Source: Flavobacterium azizsancarii
GTDB lineage: Bacteria > Bacteroidota > Bacteroidia > Flavobacteriales > Flavobacteriaceae
Assembly (NCBI RefSeq): GCF_027980145.1
Contig: NZ_JAMZNK010000001.1
Span: 186,001 to 250,000 of the forward strand
Length of the DNA: 64,000 nucleotides
Reading direction: 5' to 3'
Position 1 is the first letter of the stretch, and every line of letters starts with the position of its first letter. The position numbers and the translations under genes are program-made. This document shows positions 1-8,439 of the stretch, piece after piece. Below the pieces are notes generated by a model that worked only from the letters and a program-made list of their open reading frames with translations, searched no databases and was not told the origin of the DNA.

Positions 1-302
1 CAGATTCAGAATTGATAGAAACTGTTGGTGATTTTAGTAAGACCGAGACCAAAAAAATGGTTGAAGATTATAAAGCCGAAAACCTGATGAATCTTCATGG
101 GGAGAATGAAAAGGCAATGAGTGACAAAGTTAGAAAATTGATAATTGACGACAGAAATAAAGATTGGGCACACAGAATGCCTGAGATGATGAAAGAGGAA
201 AGTTTGTTTGTGGCAGTTGGAGTAGGGCATTTGCCAGGTAAAGACGGCGTGATTAATTTATTGAAAAAAGCAGGATACAAGGTAAAACCGGTAACGAAAT
301 AA
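1..302 (+). CDS. TraB/GumN family protein, C-terminal fragment
   Basis: The reading frame is already open at the window edge, so only about the last 100 residues are visible and the true start lies upstream. The tail carries a GVGHLPGKDGVINLL segment followed by KKAGYKVKPV. This resembles the C-terminal signature of the TraB/PrgY/GumN family, membrane or periplasmic proteins often compared with metalloproteases. It ends 7 bp before the sigma factor gene, so the two may be co-transcribed. The internal TTG at 12 is unlikely to be a true start because the frame continues upstream. The family call rests on the short conserved tail only. Confidence 0.6.
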   Translation, partial: DSELIETVGDFSKTETKKMVEDYKAENLMNLHGENEKAMSDKVRKLIIDDRNKDWAHRMPEMMKEESLFVAVGVGHLPGKDGVINLLKKAGYKVKPVTK

Positions 303-309
303 AATCGTT

Positions 310-813
310 TTGAAAGAGAAAGAACAAGAATTTTTAGATCGGATTCAAAGTCATAAAGGAATACTCTATAAAGTTTCTAAAATGTACATGGACAATCATA
401 ATGATCAGCAAGATCTGTTTCAGGAGATTGTTTGTCAGCTTTGGAAATCATATGATTCTTTTAGAAACGAAAGTCAGTTTTCGACCTGGATGTATCGGGT
501 TGCAGTAAATACAGCTATTATTTTCTTAAAAAAAGAAAAACGAAAAGTAGATAAATATGAGATTGCTTCAGAAAACATCAAAGATGATGAAGGCGATTCG
601 CATATTAAAGAAAGTCAAATCGATCATTTTTATAAAGCAGTCCAGAAACTGGAGAAAATTGATAAAGCGATTATTTTCTATCAGTTAGAAGGTTTCTCTC
701 ATAAAGAAATTGGAGACAATCTGGGAATCTCAGAAGGAAATGCACGCGTGAAATTAAATAGGGCAAAAGAAAAATTAAAAGAAATAATAAAAAATCAAGG
801 ATATGGATTTTAA
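310..813 (+). CDS. RNA polymerase ECF-type sigma factor
   Basis: A 167-residue protein with the two-domain layout of extracytoplasmic-function sigma factors. Region 2 covers roughly residues 10-80 (DQQDLFQEIVCQLWKSYDSF, then FSTWMYRVAVNTA). Region 4 covers roughly 110-160 and has the helix-turn-helix segment FSHKEIGDNLGISEGNARVK. The TTG start is chosen because it places region 2 at the usual distance from the N-terminus; the next ATG would cut into region 2. The stop overlaps the start of the following membrane protein by 11 bp, which indicates translational coupling and suggests that protein is its regulator. The target genes cannot be seen. Confidence 0.88.
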   Translation: MKEKEQEFLDRIQSHKGILYKVSKMYMDNHNDQQDLFQEIVCQLWKSYDSFRNESQFSTWMYRVAVNTAIIFLKKEKRKVDKYEIASENIKDDEGDSHIKESQIDHFYKAVQKLEKIDKAIIFYQLEGFSHKEIGDNLGISEGNARVKLNRAKEKLKEIIKNQGYGF

Positions 814-1417
814 CGATATACAAAACGCATGGAATAATGAAAAGACAGAGAATGTTGTGCTTCCGGATAATTTAGCAAAAATACAATCAGCAAATATGCC
901 GTTGGATAAAATTAGAAGAAATCTCAGGCATGAATTTCTATGGCAAATGGTCTTTATAATTTTTTTCGCTTTTATACCTTTTATTTACGCTTTCGAACCA
1001 AAAATAGCAAAGATTTACTATTTGTTCTTTAGCATATTTATTGCCGTTTGTATTTATTATTTTGCAAAGCTGTATTTGTTTTATAAACGACTTAATAATA
1101 TTACATTAAAAACAAAAGATAGTTTGTACGAAACGTATTTTGATGTGAGATTGAATATGGAGTTATATAAGACTTTTGGATTCGCTGTAACGCCTTTTTC
1201 AATTTTGTTTTTAATTGGATTTTTCTATACAAAGTTTTCTAAAACTCCTGCTATACAGATAGTTGATGTCAGCGATTCTGAGCTGATTAGTGTTCTCTTA
1301 ATGATTATTTTCTCTATCTTAGTTATGGGGGTCTTTTTAGAATGGTGGGTGCATTATTTTTATGGAAAATATGCCAGGGAAATAAGAAAAGTTATCGACG
1401 AACTAAAAGAAGAGTAG
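803..1417 (+). CDS. Membrane protein coupled to the ECF sigma factor, possible anti-sigma factor
   Basis: A 204-residue protein with a soluble N-terminus of about 45 residues and four predicted membrane segments (about residues 48-65, 71-92, 125-145 and 163-185). It starts inside the end of the sigma factor gene (11 bp overlap), the usual arrangement for an ECF sigma factor and its controlling membrane protein. It has no recognisable zinc-binding anti-sigma motif, so the regulatory role is inferred from position alone. It could equally be a membrane protein of unknown function that shares the operon. Confidence 0.6.
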   Translation: MDFNDIQNAWNNEKTENVVLPDNLAKIQSANMPLDKIRRNLRHEFLWQMVFIIFFAFIPFIYAFEPKIAKIYYLFFSIFIAVCIYYFAKLYLFYKRLNNITLKTKDSLYETYFDVRLNMELYKTFGFAVTPFSILFLIGFFYTKFSKTPAIQIVDVSDSELISVLLMIIFSILVMGVFLEWWVHYFYGKYAREIRKVIDELKEE

Positions 1418-1482
1418 CCGAAAACAATAAACCTATCGTAATGATGGGTTTTGTTTTTAGTGGTATTTTTGCGAAAGCTATT

Positions 1483-1572
1483 GCACAGAGATACACAAAG
1501 AAAAATACAAAGTGACACAAAGCAAAAGTCATTTTAGTGAATCTTTGTTTTTTTTCTTTCTGTATCTCTGCG
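1483..1572. repeat. Imperfect inverted repeat upstream of bioD
   Basis: The arms at 1483-1505 and 1552-1572 are near reverse complements, built around CAGAGATACA...AAAGAAAA. They flank about 46 bp and sit just before the bioD start. The element could form a long mRNA hairpin or be a degenerate repeat copy. There is no T-run suited to a terminator in the bioD direction. Confidence 0.45.
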
Positions 1573-1585
1573 AAACAAAAAACTT

Positions 1586-2224
1586 ATGAAAATATTTATA
1601 ACAGGAATTTCTACAGATGTTGGTAAAACAATTAGTGCTGCAATCGTTGTTGAAGCTTTAGAAGCGGATTATTGGAAGCCTGTTCAGGCTGGAGATCTGG
1701 ATAATTCGGATAGTCATAAAGTTAAAAGCCTATTGAGTTGTCATACTGAGCGAAGTCGAAGTACAAAATCTCAATTCTATCCAAATGCCTACAAATTAAA
1801 CACACCTGCAAGTCCGCACTTGGCAGCTGAGATAGACGGAATTACAATTAATCTGGAAGAAATCAAAGAACCAGTTACAGATAACCATCTGGTTATCGAA
1901 GGAGCCGGAGGGATTTTTGTTCCACTAAATGAAAGCGACACAATTATTGATTTAATACAACCTGATTATAAAATAATTGTAGTTTCAAGACATTATTTAG
2001 GAAGCATCAATCATACTTTATTAACGATAGAAGCAATCAGAAATCGTGGTTTTGAAGTTGCTGGAATTATCTTTAGCGGAAGCGAAAACAAATCTACCGA
2101 AAGTCTAATCCTGAATAAAACCGGAATAAAATGCATCGGTAGAATTGAGGAAGAGCCTTACTTTGACCAAAATGTAATTCGTGAATACGCTGATTTGTTC
2201 CGGGAAAACCTTCTTAGTTTATAA
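1586..2224 (+). CDS. bioD: Dethiobiotin synthetase
   Basis: An ATP-dependent carboxylase-type ligase that closes the ureido ring of dethiobiotin, the penultimate step of biotin synthesis, in the cytoplasm. The N-terminal P-loop reads GISTDVGKT, and the middle has the family's VIEGAGGIFVPL segment; the 212-residue length is normal. It is followed about 100 bp later by bioA. Around residues 51-60 it contains an unusual CHTERSRST stretch between the SDSHKVKS helix and the conserved NAYKLNTPASPH motif. The DNA there is a copy of a dispersed intergenic repeat, apparently absorbed in frame. The P-loop and C-terminal region look intact, so the enzyme is probably functional. Confidence 0.93.
   Translation: MKIFITGISTDVGKTISAAIVVEALEADYWKPVQAGDLDNSDSHKVKSLLSCHTERSRSTKSQFYPNAYKLNTPASPHLAAEIDGITINLEEIKEPVTDNHLVIEGAGGIFVPLNESDTIIDLIQPDYKIIVVSRHYLGSINHTLLTIEAIRNRGFEVAGIIFSGSENKSTESLILNKTGIKCIGRIEEEPYFDQNVIREYADLFRENLLSL
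1739..1763 (+). repeat. Dispersed TGAGCGAAGTCGAAG repeat inside bioD
   Basis: The sequence TGTCATACTGAGCGAAGTCG and its continuation match the intergenic copy at 55077-55101 nearly base for base. Here it lies in frame within bioD and encodes CHTERSRS. Confidence 0.75.
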
Positions 2225-2259
2225 AGAAAAGAATATAAAATAAAGAAAATAGACTTTCC

Positions 2260-2267
2260 TATCTTTG
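2260..2267 (+). promoter_or_regulatory. Putative Bacteroidota -7 element (TATCTTTG) upstream of bioA
   Basis: TATCTTTG matches the TANNTTTG -7 consensus of Bacteroidota housekeeping promoters and lies 59 bp upstream of the bioA ATG. No clear TTTG -33 element is seen at the expected distance. It suggests bioA can be transcribed independently of bioD. Confidence 0.5.
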
Positions 2268-2326
2268 CCTCTATTAAGAGATATTAAATCTTTGTTTTTT
2301 ACTCTATTTTCTATATTCTAAATAAG

Positions 2327-3598
2327 ATGACTCTAACAGAAAAAGACAGCCAATACCTTTGGCATCCTTATACACAACACAAAACAGCACAAACTCCAAT
2401 TGCAATTTCCAGAGGAGAAGGAGTTTTGCTTTGGGATGAAAACGGCAAGGAATATATTGATGCAATTGCTTCATGGTGGGTAAACCCGTTTGGGCACAGT
2501 AATAAATTTATTGCAGATGCGATTTACAAGCAATTAACGACTTTGGAGCATGTTTTATTTGGAGGTTTTACACACGAACCAGCAATAAAAGTAGCGGAAA
2601 GGTTAATGGAGATCTTGCCAAAAAATCAACAAAAAATCTTCTTTTCTGATAATGGGTCAACAGCCGTTGAAGTTGCGATAAAAGTAGCATTGCAGTATTT
2701 TTTTAATAAAAATGAAAAACGTACTACTATTATTGCTTTCGAAAATGCTTTTCACGGAGATACTTTTGCAGCAATGGCAGCAAGTGGAATATCTTTTTAC
2801 ACACAAGCCTTTCAGGGAATGTTTATTGATGTTGTGAGAATTCCGGTTCCGGTAAAAGGAAAAGAACAGGAAAGTTTTGACGCGTTGAAAAACGTGATTG
2901 AAAAACATAATTGTGCCGGTTTTATTTTTGAGCCATTAGTACAGGGAGCTGCCGGAATGGTAATGTATGAACCTGAAGCATTAGCAAAATTAATTCAGAT
3001 TTGTAAAACCAGTAAAGTTTTGACGATTGCAGATGAAGTAATGACGGGTTTTGGAAAAACAGGAAAGACCTTTGCAATGGATTACGTTTCTGAAGAGCCG
3101 GATATGATTTGTCTTTCTAAAGCATTAACCGGAGGAACAATCCCAATGGCGATTACGACTTTTACACAAGAAGTTTTTGATGCTTTTTATGATGATGATA
3201 TTAATAAAGCACTGTTTCATGGACATACTTTTACGGCGAATCCAACAGGTTGTGCAGCAGCTCTGGCAAGTATGGATTTATTGCAGACCGATGAAATGCA
3301 AGCCAATATTCAAAGGATAAATAAAAGCCATTTAGTATTTCAGAAGAAAATTGAAAAGCATTCAAAAGTAATAACAGCCAGGACATTGGGCGTTATTTTT
3401 GCGGTCGAAATTAAATCCGATTCAGCAGAAAGTTATTACGGTTCTATGCGAAACAAACTTTATAATTTCTTTATAGAAAAAGGGGCTATTTTACGTCCGG
3501 TTGGGAATATTGTTTACATTCTTCCTCCGTATATTATGACAGACGACCAGCTTCAAAAAGTGTATTCTATTATTGAAGAAGCTATAGAAATGGTATAA
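2327..3598 (+). CDS. bioA: Adenosylmethionine-8-amino-7-oxononanoate aminotransferase
   Basis: A PLP-dependent class III aminotransferase that converts KAPA to DAPA using S-adenosylmethionine as amino donor in biotin synthesis. The 423-residue length is typical. It starts with the family's YLWHPYTQ motif, contains IDAIASWWVNPFGHSN near residue 45 and SDNGSTAVEVAIK near 107, and has the expected PLP lysine in LSKALTGG (about Lys265). It follows bioD on the same strand with its own probable promoter. The WHPYTQ and SWW segments distinguish BioA from ornithine aminotransferases, so the assignment is secure. Confidence 0.96.
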   Translation: MTLTEKDSQYLWHPYTQHKTAQTPIAISRGEGVLLWDENGKEYIDAIASWWVNPFGHSNKFIADAIYKQLTTLEHVLFGGFTHEPAIKVAERLMEILPKNQQKIFFSDNGSTAVEVAIKVALQYFFNKNEKRTTIIAFENAFHGDTFAAMAASGISFYTQAFQGMFIDVVRIPVPVKGKEQESFDALKNVIEKHNCAGFIFEPLVQGAAGMVMYEPEALAKLIQICKTSKVLTIADEVMTGFGKTGKTFAMDYVSEEPDMICLSKALTGGTIPMAITTFTQEVFDAFYDDDINKALFHGHTFTANPTGCAAALASMDLLQTDEMQANIQRINKSHLVFQKKIEKHSKVITARTLGVIFAVEIKSDSAESYYGSMRNKLYNFFIEKGAILRPVGNIVYILPPYIMTDDQLQKVYSIIEEAIEMV

Positions 3599-3740
3599 AT
3601 TTGCCCACAGATTTAAACGGGTTAAACGGATTTTTCGCTGTTTTAAATATAATAATCTGTGTCGATCTGTTTAATCGGTATGATCCGCGTGCCATCTTTC
3701 AATAAAACTTCGCGAACTTTGCGATAAAAAAATACCACCA

Positions 3741-4907
3741 TTGAATACCAAAATAGCTATAACATCTTTTTCATCCATTTCTCCTTTAGGAAATACTTCT
3801 GCAGGAGTTTGGGAGAAGTATCTCGAGAATCAACATTGTTTTTCTAAACAGTTTTTAGATCAGCAAGAAACTTCAGTTGCTACTCTTGATCCTGCATCAA
3901 AGCAAATAATTGCAGAAATAAGAGAATCAGATATTAAATATAAGTTTTTAGATGATTCGGTTTTATTTGCCATTGCAGCTTCCCGAAAAGCGGTTGAACT
4001 GGCAGGATGGAATTCTGATGCTGTTTTTGGAATCAATATTGGATCTTCGCGTGGTGCGACAGATTTATTCGAAAAACATTACAAAGAATATCTTGATACG
4101 GGCAAGGCACAGACTTTGGCCTCGCCAACAACAACTTTAGGAAATATATCGTCCTGGATTGCACATGATCTGCAAAGTGTGGGGCCTGAAATTTCGCATT
4201 CTATAACCTGTTCCACAGCGCTTCATGCATTGTTAAATGGTGTTGCATGGCTAAGATCAGGAATGGCAGATAAGTTTTTGGTTGGAGGAAGTGAAGCTCC
4301 TTTAACTGATTTCACAATTGCTCAAATGCGCGCTCTTAAAATATATTCCCGAATCGGTCAGGATGAAAATCCCTGGCCCAATTTAGCTTTTGATTTTGAC
4401 AAGAGTCAGAACACTATGATTTTAGGCGAAGGAGCCGCAGTTTGCTGTTTGGAAGCCGGAGAGAAACAAAATGCAATTGCATATGTAACTGGTGTAGGTT
4501 ATGCAACGGAAATCTTAGAGCATAATATCTCTATTTCTGCCGAAGCAACCTGTTTTCAGAAATCAATGAAAATGGCTTTGAAAGATGTTGCTTTAGAAAC
4601 CATTGATGCGATTGTAATGCATGCTCCGGGAACGATAAAAGGTGACATAACGGAATTACGAGCTATAGAAAAAGTTTTCGGATCTCAATTGCCGCTGTTA
4701 ACGACTAATAAATGGAAGATTGGTCACACATTTGGAGCTTCCGGCGTACTAAGTCTGGAATTGGCACTTTTAATGTTTCAACATGATACTTTTATTGGAG
4801 TTCCGTTTGGGACAAAACAAACCCAGACAAAATCGATAAAAAGAGTTTTAATCAATGCTGTTGGTTTTGGTGGTAATGCGGTGAGTATTTTAATAGAAAA
4901 AGCGTAA
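3741..4907 (+). CDS. Beta-ketoacyl synthase family protein of the biotin cluster
   Basis: A 388-residue thiolase-fold condensing enzyme. The active-site cysteine is in SITCSTALHALLNG (about Cys157), and the two histidines are in MHAPGTIKGD (about His294) and KIGHTFGASG (about His329), so the Cys-His-His triad is complete. It is somewhat shorter than FabF. Its place after bioD and bioA suggests it makes or extends the acyl precursor (pimeloyl-type) for biotin rather than bulk fatty acids; that role is an inference. The start is TTG at 3741, which gives the usual N-terminus before the ISPLGN motif. An aryl-polyene or other specialised KAS remains possible. Confidence 0.8.
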   Translation: MNTKIAITSFSSISPLGNTSAGVWEKYLENQHCFSKQFLDQQETSVATLDPASKQIIAEIRESDIKYKFLDDSVLFAIAASRKAVELAGWNSDAVFGINIGSSRGATDLFEKHYKEYLDTGKAQTLASPTTTLGNISSWIAHDLQSVGPEISHSITCSTALHALLNGVAWLRSGMADKFLVGGSEAPLTDFTIAQMRALKIYSRIGQDENPWPNLAFDFDKSQNTMILGEGAAVCCLEAGEKQNAIAYVTGVGYATEILEHNISISAEATCFQKSMKMALKDVALETIDAIVMHAPGTIKGDITELRAIEKVFGSQLPLLTTNKWKIGHTFGASGVLSLELALLMFQHDTFIGVPFGTKQTQTKSIKRVLINAVGFGGNAVSILIEKA

Positions 4908-4961
4908 TTCATTTTAAGTATGTAAATATTCTGATTCTATAGAAAAATAATGCTTTGTTAC

Positions 4962-5441
4962 TTAGTTTTCTAAATTCTTTTCTAATTGGGTTACTTTGTC
5001 ATAAACTAAAAAACTTTCGTATCCTCGTCGCAACATGTAATCACAGAATTTTTTTCGTTTTTTCAGAGTGTTTTTTTCGTTGAGATTATTCCAGCATCTT
5101 TCAGAAAGTTGTTCGAACGTGGTTTCATATTCTTCGGCAGTGATTTCTTTTAAGGCGAGCGTAATATTAGTCGATGAAACCTGTTTCATTTTAAGCTCAT
5201 TCGTAATCCTGATTCTGCCCCAATGCTTAATTCTATGTTTGCCTCTGGCAAAACTGCACGCAAAACGGGTTTCATTTAAGAAATTGTTTTCAATTAGCTG
5301 AACAACCACAACATCAATTTCATCAGGAAACATTTTTAAACTGTATAATTTCGAAATTACCTCACTATGACAGCGTTCCTGATAGGCACAAAAGTGCTCT
5401 AATTTTAGAATTGCGTCTTTTATTGTGAAAATTGAATTCAT
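4962..5441 (-). CDS. recX: RecX family regulatory protein
   Basis: A 159-residue all-helical protein with the tandem three-helix architecture of RecX, which binds RecA filaments and limits recombinase activity. Diagnostic segments are LKLEHFCAYQERCHSEV near the N-terminus and LIENNFLNETRFACSFARGK followed by WGRIRI in the middle. Its length fits the family (about 150-180 residues). It lies convergent with the ketoacyl synthase gene 54 bp away and appears to be a single-gene unit. Confidence 0.85.
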   Translation of the reverse strand: MNSIFTIKDAILKLEHFCAYQERCHSEVISKLYSLKMFPDEIDVVVVQLIENNFLNETRFACSFARGKHRIKHWGRIRITNELKMKQVSSTNITLALKEITAEEYETTFEQLSERCWNNLNEKNTLKKRKKFCDYMLRRGYESFLVYDKVTQLEKNLEN

Positions 5442-5626
5442 GTTTTTTAATGGTTATTGCTAAAAAAAGAATCATTTTAATTTAGCGTATTGAACACGGC
5501 TTTGAGTTAGAATTGTAACTGTTATAATAAATTTTTAACGGTCTTAATTGCTATAATCGGAACTTCCTTGTTTTGTTTAATGCAAAAAGCAAATTTAAAT
5601 ATAAATAGTACGAAGGTAAAATAAAA

Positions 5627-5664
5627 AAACAGCTGAAGTTCTATAAAACTTCAGCTGTTTTTTT
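5627..5664 (-). terminator. Bidirectional rho-independent terminator
   Basis: A perfect stem of AACAGCTGAAGTT and AACTTCAGCTGTT with a short loop is flanked by an A-run on one side and a T-run on the other. It lies 14 bp beyond the stop of the cupin-like gene on the minus strand. Confidence 0.85.
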
Positions 5665-5677
5665 ATTCAGGTTTATT

Positions 5678-6544
5678 TTAGGCACTCTTTCTTAAGTTCT
5701 CATTTGTGTTTTCAATCGCCTTCTCGTTTTTATAATCAATCCATTTTTGACCTTTAAATTTTCTCATCAAAATATCAAAATGGCGCATAACGAAAATATT
5801 ATAAACTGCTTTTGATAAATTGGTAATACTTTTAGGAAAAGCACGTAAACTCATAGAAAAACCGGGAGTCAGATATTTCATATAATGCCAATAACCTTCA
5901 GGCATGTACAAAACTTCGCCGTGTTTTAAATTAGTAATATAGCCTTCTGTATTTTTAAGGGCAGGGAATTTTTCGTAATCGGGATTATCAAAATCAATGT
6001 CCTCTCTTGAAATTAATGCATGAGGTACTTTGTACATGTATTTAGACTGATCCGGAGCAAAAAGCATACATTGTTTTTCGCCATGAAAATGAAAATGCAG
6101 GATATTCGAGTAATCGATATCATAATGCATAAAAACTTTTGAGTTTTCTCCGCCAAAAAATAACATTGGCATTTGTTTGACTAATTTTAAGCCAATATCT
6201 GGCCATAAAAAATCTTCTTTTAGTATTGGGACTTCTTTCATTAGATTGTAAAGAAATATGCGATAATTAGTAGGCTTTGACTCTAATAGATCGACATAAT
6301 CGCTCATCTTCATTTTAGTATGCGCTTCGTTAAAGCCATCTTCATGATTTACAGGCCTATTGTCGTATAAAGGGACAATAGTCTCGCCGGCGATTTCTTT
6401 GATATAGGACAATTTCCATTTTTGATAAGCAGGCCAATCTTCAGTTAGCTCTTCAATAACAACTGGAATTTGATATTTTACATATTGGGAAATAAAATCA
6501 GCTTTTGAGATCTTTTTTACCCTTTCGATTTGCTTTAACTTCAT
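5678..6544 (-). CDS. Cupin-like (JmjC/Cupin_8) domain protein
   Basis: A 288-residue protein resembling the cupin-like JmjC branch of Fe(II)/2-oxoglutarate-dependent hydroxylases. The N-terminal PVVIEELTEDWPAYQKW segment is typical. The metal-binding pattern is plausibly HYDID (near residue 140) and a later histidine in LYMPEGYWHY (near 215). The substrate is unknown; relatives hydroxylate proteins or small molecules. It lies downstream of bioB on the same strand but is separated by 80 bp containing a terminator, so a biotin link is weak. There is no signal peptide, so it is cytoplasmic. Confidence 0.75.
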   Translation of the reverse strand: MKLKQIERVKKISKADFISQYVKYQIPVVIEELTEDWPAYQKWKLSYIKEIAGETIVPLYDNRPVNHEDGFNEAHTKMKMSDYVDLLESKPTNYRIFLYNLMKEVPILKEDFLWPDIGLKLVKQMPMLFFGGENSKVFMHYDIDYSNILHFHFHGEKQCMLFAPDQSKYMYKVPHALISREDIDFDNPDYEKFPALKNTEGYITNLKHGEVLYMPEGYWHYMKYLTPGFSMSLRAFPKSITNLSKAVYNIFVMRHFDILMRKFKGQKWIDYKNEKAIENTNENLRKSA

Positions 6545-6551
6545 CTCTTAA

Positions 6552-6590
6552 ATAAAAAAATTGCTTATAACTCTGTGTCATAAGCAATTT
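6552..6590 (-). terminator. Terminator after bioB
   Basis: The stem AAATTGCTTAT / ATAAGCAATTT, read on the minus strand, is followed by a run of T. It lies just beyond the bioB stop and before the cupin-like gene. Confidence 0.8.
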
Positions 6591-6624
6591 AAAAATATTT
6601 CGCGAGATTTATTAACTCATTTAA

Positions 6625-7713
6625 TTAATTTTTTGATTTGATCGAAGCTTCAAGGTTTCTTTCAATTGTATGCCCCGGTCTTGACCATTTAGGTTTTTCG
6701 CCCAATGTAGTAAACTGCGAATCAGTTGCTTCTACTGTTTGTGGTTGAGAAACCTTAACAAATGGTTTTTGCGGAATCAATCCCAGTAAGTCAAACATTT
6801 TCATGTCTTCCTGTACGTCAGGATTTGGCGTTGTCAATAATTTATCACCTGCAAAAATAGAATTTGCACCGGCAAAAAAGCACATTGCCTGTCCTTCGCG
6901 GCTCATATTTGTTCTTCCTGCAGAAAGACGTACCTGAGTATCCGGCATTATGATTCTGGTTGTTGCAACCATACGGATCATTTCCCAAATTTCAACCGGT
7001 TTTTCTTCTTCCATCGGTGTTCCTTCAACAGCAACCAAAGCATTGATAGGCACAGATTCAGGTTGTGGGTTCAAAGTTGAAAGCGCCACGAGCATTCCGG
7101 CTCTGTCTTCGATGCTTTCTCCCATCCCGATAATTCCTCCGCTGCAAACCGTAACATTCGTTTTACGGACGTTTTCGATCGTTTGCAAACGGTCTTCGAA
7201 ACCACGGGTAGAAATCACATCCTTATAATATTCTTCAGAAGTATCTAAATTATGGTTGTAAGCATATAAACCGGCTTCAGCCAAACGTTGCGCCTGGTTT
7301 TCAGTAATCATGCCCAAAGTACAACAAACCTCCATGTCTAGTTTATTGATGGTACGTACCATTTCTAAAACCTGGTCAAATTCTTCACCATCTTTTACGT
7401 TTCTCCAGGCGGCTCCCATGCAGACACGAGATGATCCGCTGGATTTGGCACGCAAAGCCTGGGCTTTTACCTGACTTACGCTCATTAAATCATTTCCTTC
7501 AACACCTGTGTTATAGCGGGCAGCTTGCGGGCAATAACCGCAATCTTCAGGACAGCCTCCGGTTTTGATAGATAATAAAGTAGATACCTGTACGACGTTC
7601 GGATCGTGTTTTTGCCTGTGTATTGTTGCTGCTTCATACAGCAAGTCCATCATAGGTTTATTGTATATGGCGATTATCTCGTCTTTTGTCCAGTTGTGTT
7701 TGGTAGTGTTCAT
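6625..7713 (-). CDS. bioB: Biotin synthase
   Basis: A radical SAM enzyme that inserts sulfur into dethiobiotin, the last step of biotin synthesis. The [4Fe-4S] motif is in GGCPEDCGYCPQ (Cys54, Cys58, Cys61). Other BioB segments are present: CMGAAWRN, YNHNLDTSEEYY, the GGIIGMGES turn, and RLSAGRTNMS, which contains the arginine that coordinates the second cluster. The 362-residue length is normal. It is transcribed opposite to bioD, bioA and the synthase, about 1.7 kb away, so the pathway genes are split between at least two units. Confidence 0.97.
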   Translation of the reverse strand: MNTTKHNWTKDEIIAIYNKPMMDLLYEAATIHRQKHDPNVVQVSTLLSIKTGGCPEDCGYCPQAARYNTGVEGNDLMSVSQVKAQALRAKSSGSSRVCMGAAWRNVKDGEEFDQVLEMVRTINKLDMEVCCTLGMITENQAQRLAEAGLYAYNHNLDTSEEYYKDVISTRGFEDRLQTIENVRKTNVTVCSGGIIGMGESIEDRAGMLVALSTLNPQPESVPINALVAVEGTPMEEEKPVEIWEMIRMVATTRIIMPDTQVRLSAGRTNMSREGQAMCFFAGANSIFAGDKLLTTPNPDVQEDMKMFDLLGLIPQKPFVKVSQPQTVEATDSQFTTLGEKPKWSRPGHTIERNLEASIKSKN

Positions 7714-7735
7714 TAGTTCATTGTTTTTGGAGCTT

Positions 7736-7743
7736 CAAAAGTA
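7736..7743 (-). promoter_or_regulatory. Putative -7 element (TACTTTTG) of bioB
   Basis: Reads TACTTTTG on the minus strand, matching TANNTTTG, 22 bp upstream of the bioB start. No convincing -33 element or BirA operator palindrome could be recognised. Confidence 0.45.
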
Positions 7744-7803
7744 ATTAAATTGTTCTAATCAATGATGCTCATCGCTTTAAATGAATATTTTGCATGAAAT
7801 TTC

Positions 7804-7860
7804 AAAAAAGAAGCATTCTGAAATCATATAATTGTAAAAATTTATGATTTTAGAATGCTT
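7804..7860 (-). terminator. Terminator of the four-helix membrane protein gene
   Basis: The long stem AAGCATTCTGAAATCATA / TATGATTTTAGAATGCTT has a single mismatch and is followed on the minus strand by a T-rich tract. It is placed just past the stop at 7885. Confidence 0.75.
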
Positions 7861-7884
7861 AAATGATAGTTTTATTTTGAAATG

Positions 7885-8322
7885 TTAATCGGCGACATAC
7901 TTATTGTTCCAGTATAGCATCATCATTAAAGTGACAATTACTGACGATGCGACTCCTTCAAATAACAAACAAATACAGTAGGTTGGTACGGACGGATTTC
8001 CTCCAAACATAAAAGCTTCTGATAAGGTTTTTACATAAGCATCTCCGCCTCTTGCATAACTATATACTAATAATCCAAAAACACTCATCGCTACACCAAC
8101 TACAGAAGTTGCCATAGCAGAAACCGCATTCGATACAAAATTGGTTTCTCCTTCCTGAAGATTCATCTTCATCGTTTTATTTACGCCATAAAATATAAAA
8201 AATACATTCAGCGTCCGTAAATAGAATAAATGAGCTAAACCTAATACGTTCATCAATAGAAAATAAATTCCTATACCAAGGAAAATCAAGAAACCATTGG
8301 TAATTTCTTTAGGTAATTTCAT
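7885..8322 (-). CDS. Hypothetical membrane protein
   Basis: A 145-residue protein with four predicted transmembrane helices (about residues 8-30, 30-46, 66-92 and 112-136) and short hydrophilic loops. No catalytic motif was recognised. It forms a single-gene unit: a TAAATTTG -7-like element lies upstream at 8378-8385 and a hairpin terminator downstream. The family is not recognised and no function is proposed. Confidence 0.65.
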   Translation of the reverse strand: MKLPKEITNGFLIFLGIGIYFLLMNVLGLAHLFYLRTLNVFFIFYGVNKTMKMNLQEGETNFVSNAVSAMATSVVGVAMSVFGLLVYSYARGGDAYVKTLSEAFMFGGNPSVPTYCICLLFEGVASSVIVTLMMMLYWNNKYVAD

Positions 8323-8377
8323 AGTGGTTATTTTTAAATAAGTTAATAGTAAATATTTGATAAACAGAGTTCTATAT

Positions 8378-8385
8378 CAAATTTA
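8378..8385 (-). promoter_or_regulatory. Putative -7 element (TAAATTTG)
   Basis: Reads TAAATTTG on the minus strand, 55 bp upstream of the membrane protein start at 8322. It fits the Bacteroidota -7 consensus. Confidence 0.45.
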
Positions 8386-8439
8386 CTAAAAAAATAACTA
8401 CGATGATTTAAAAAAGGTAAAAAGTATTTTAGTTGCTTT

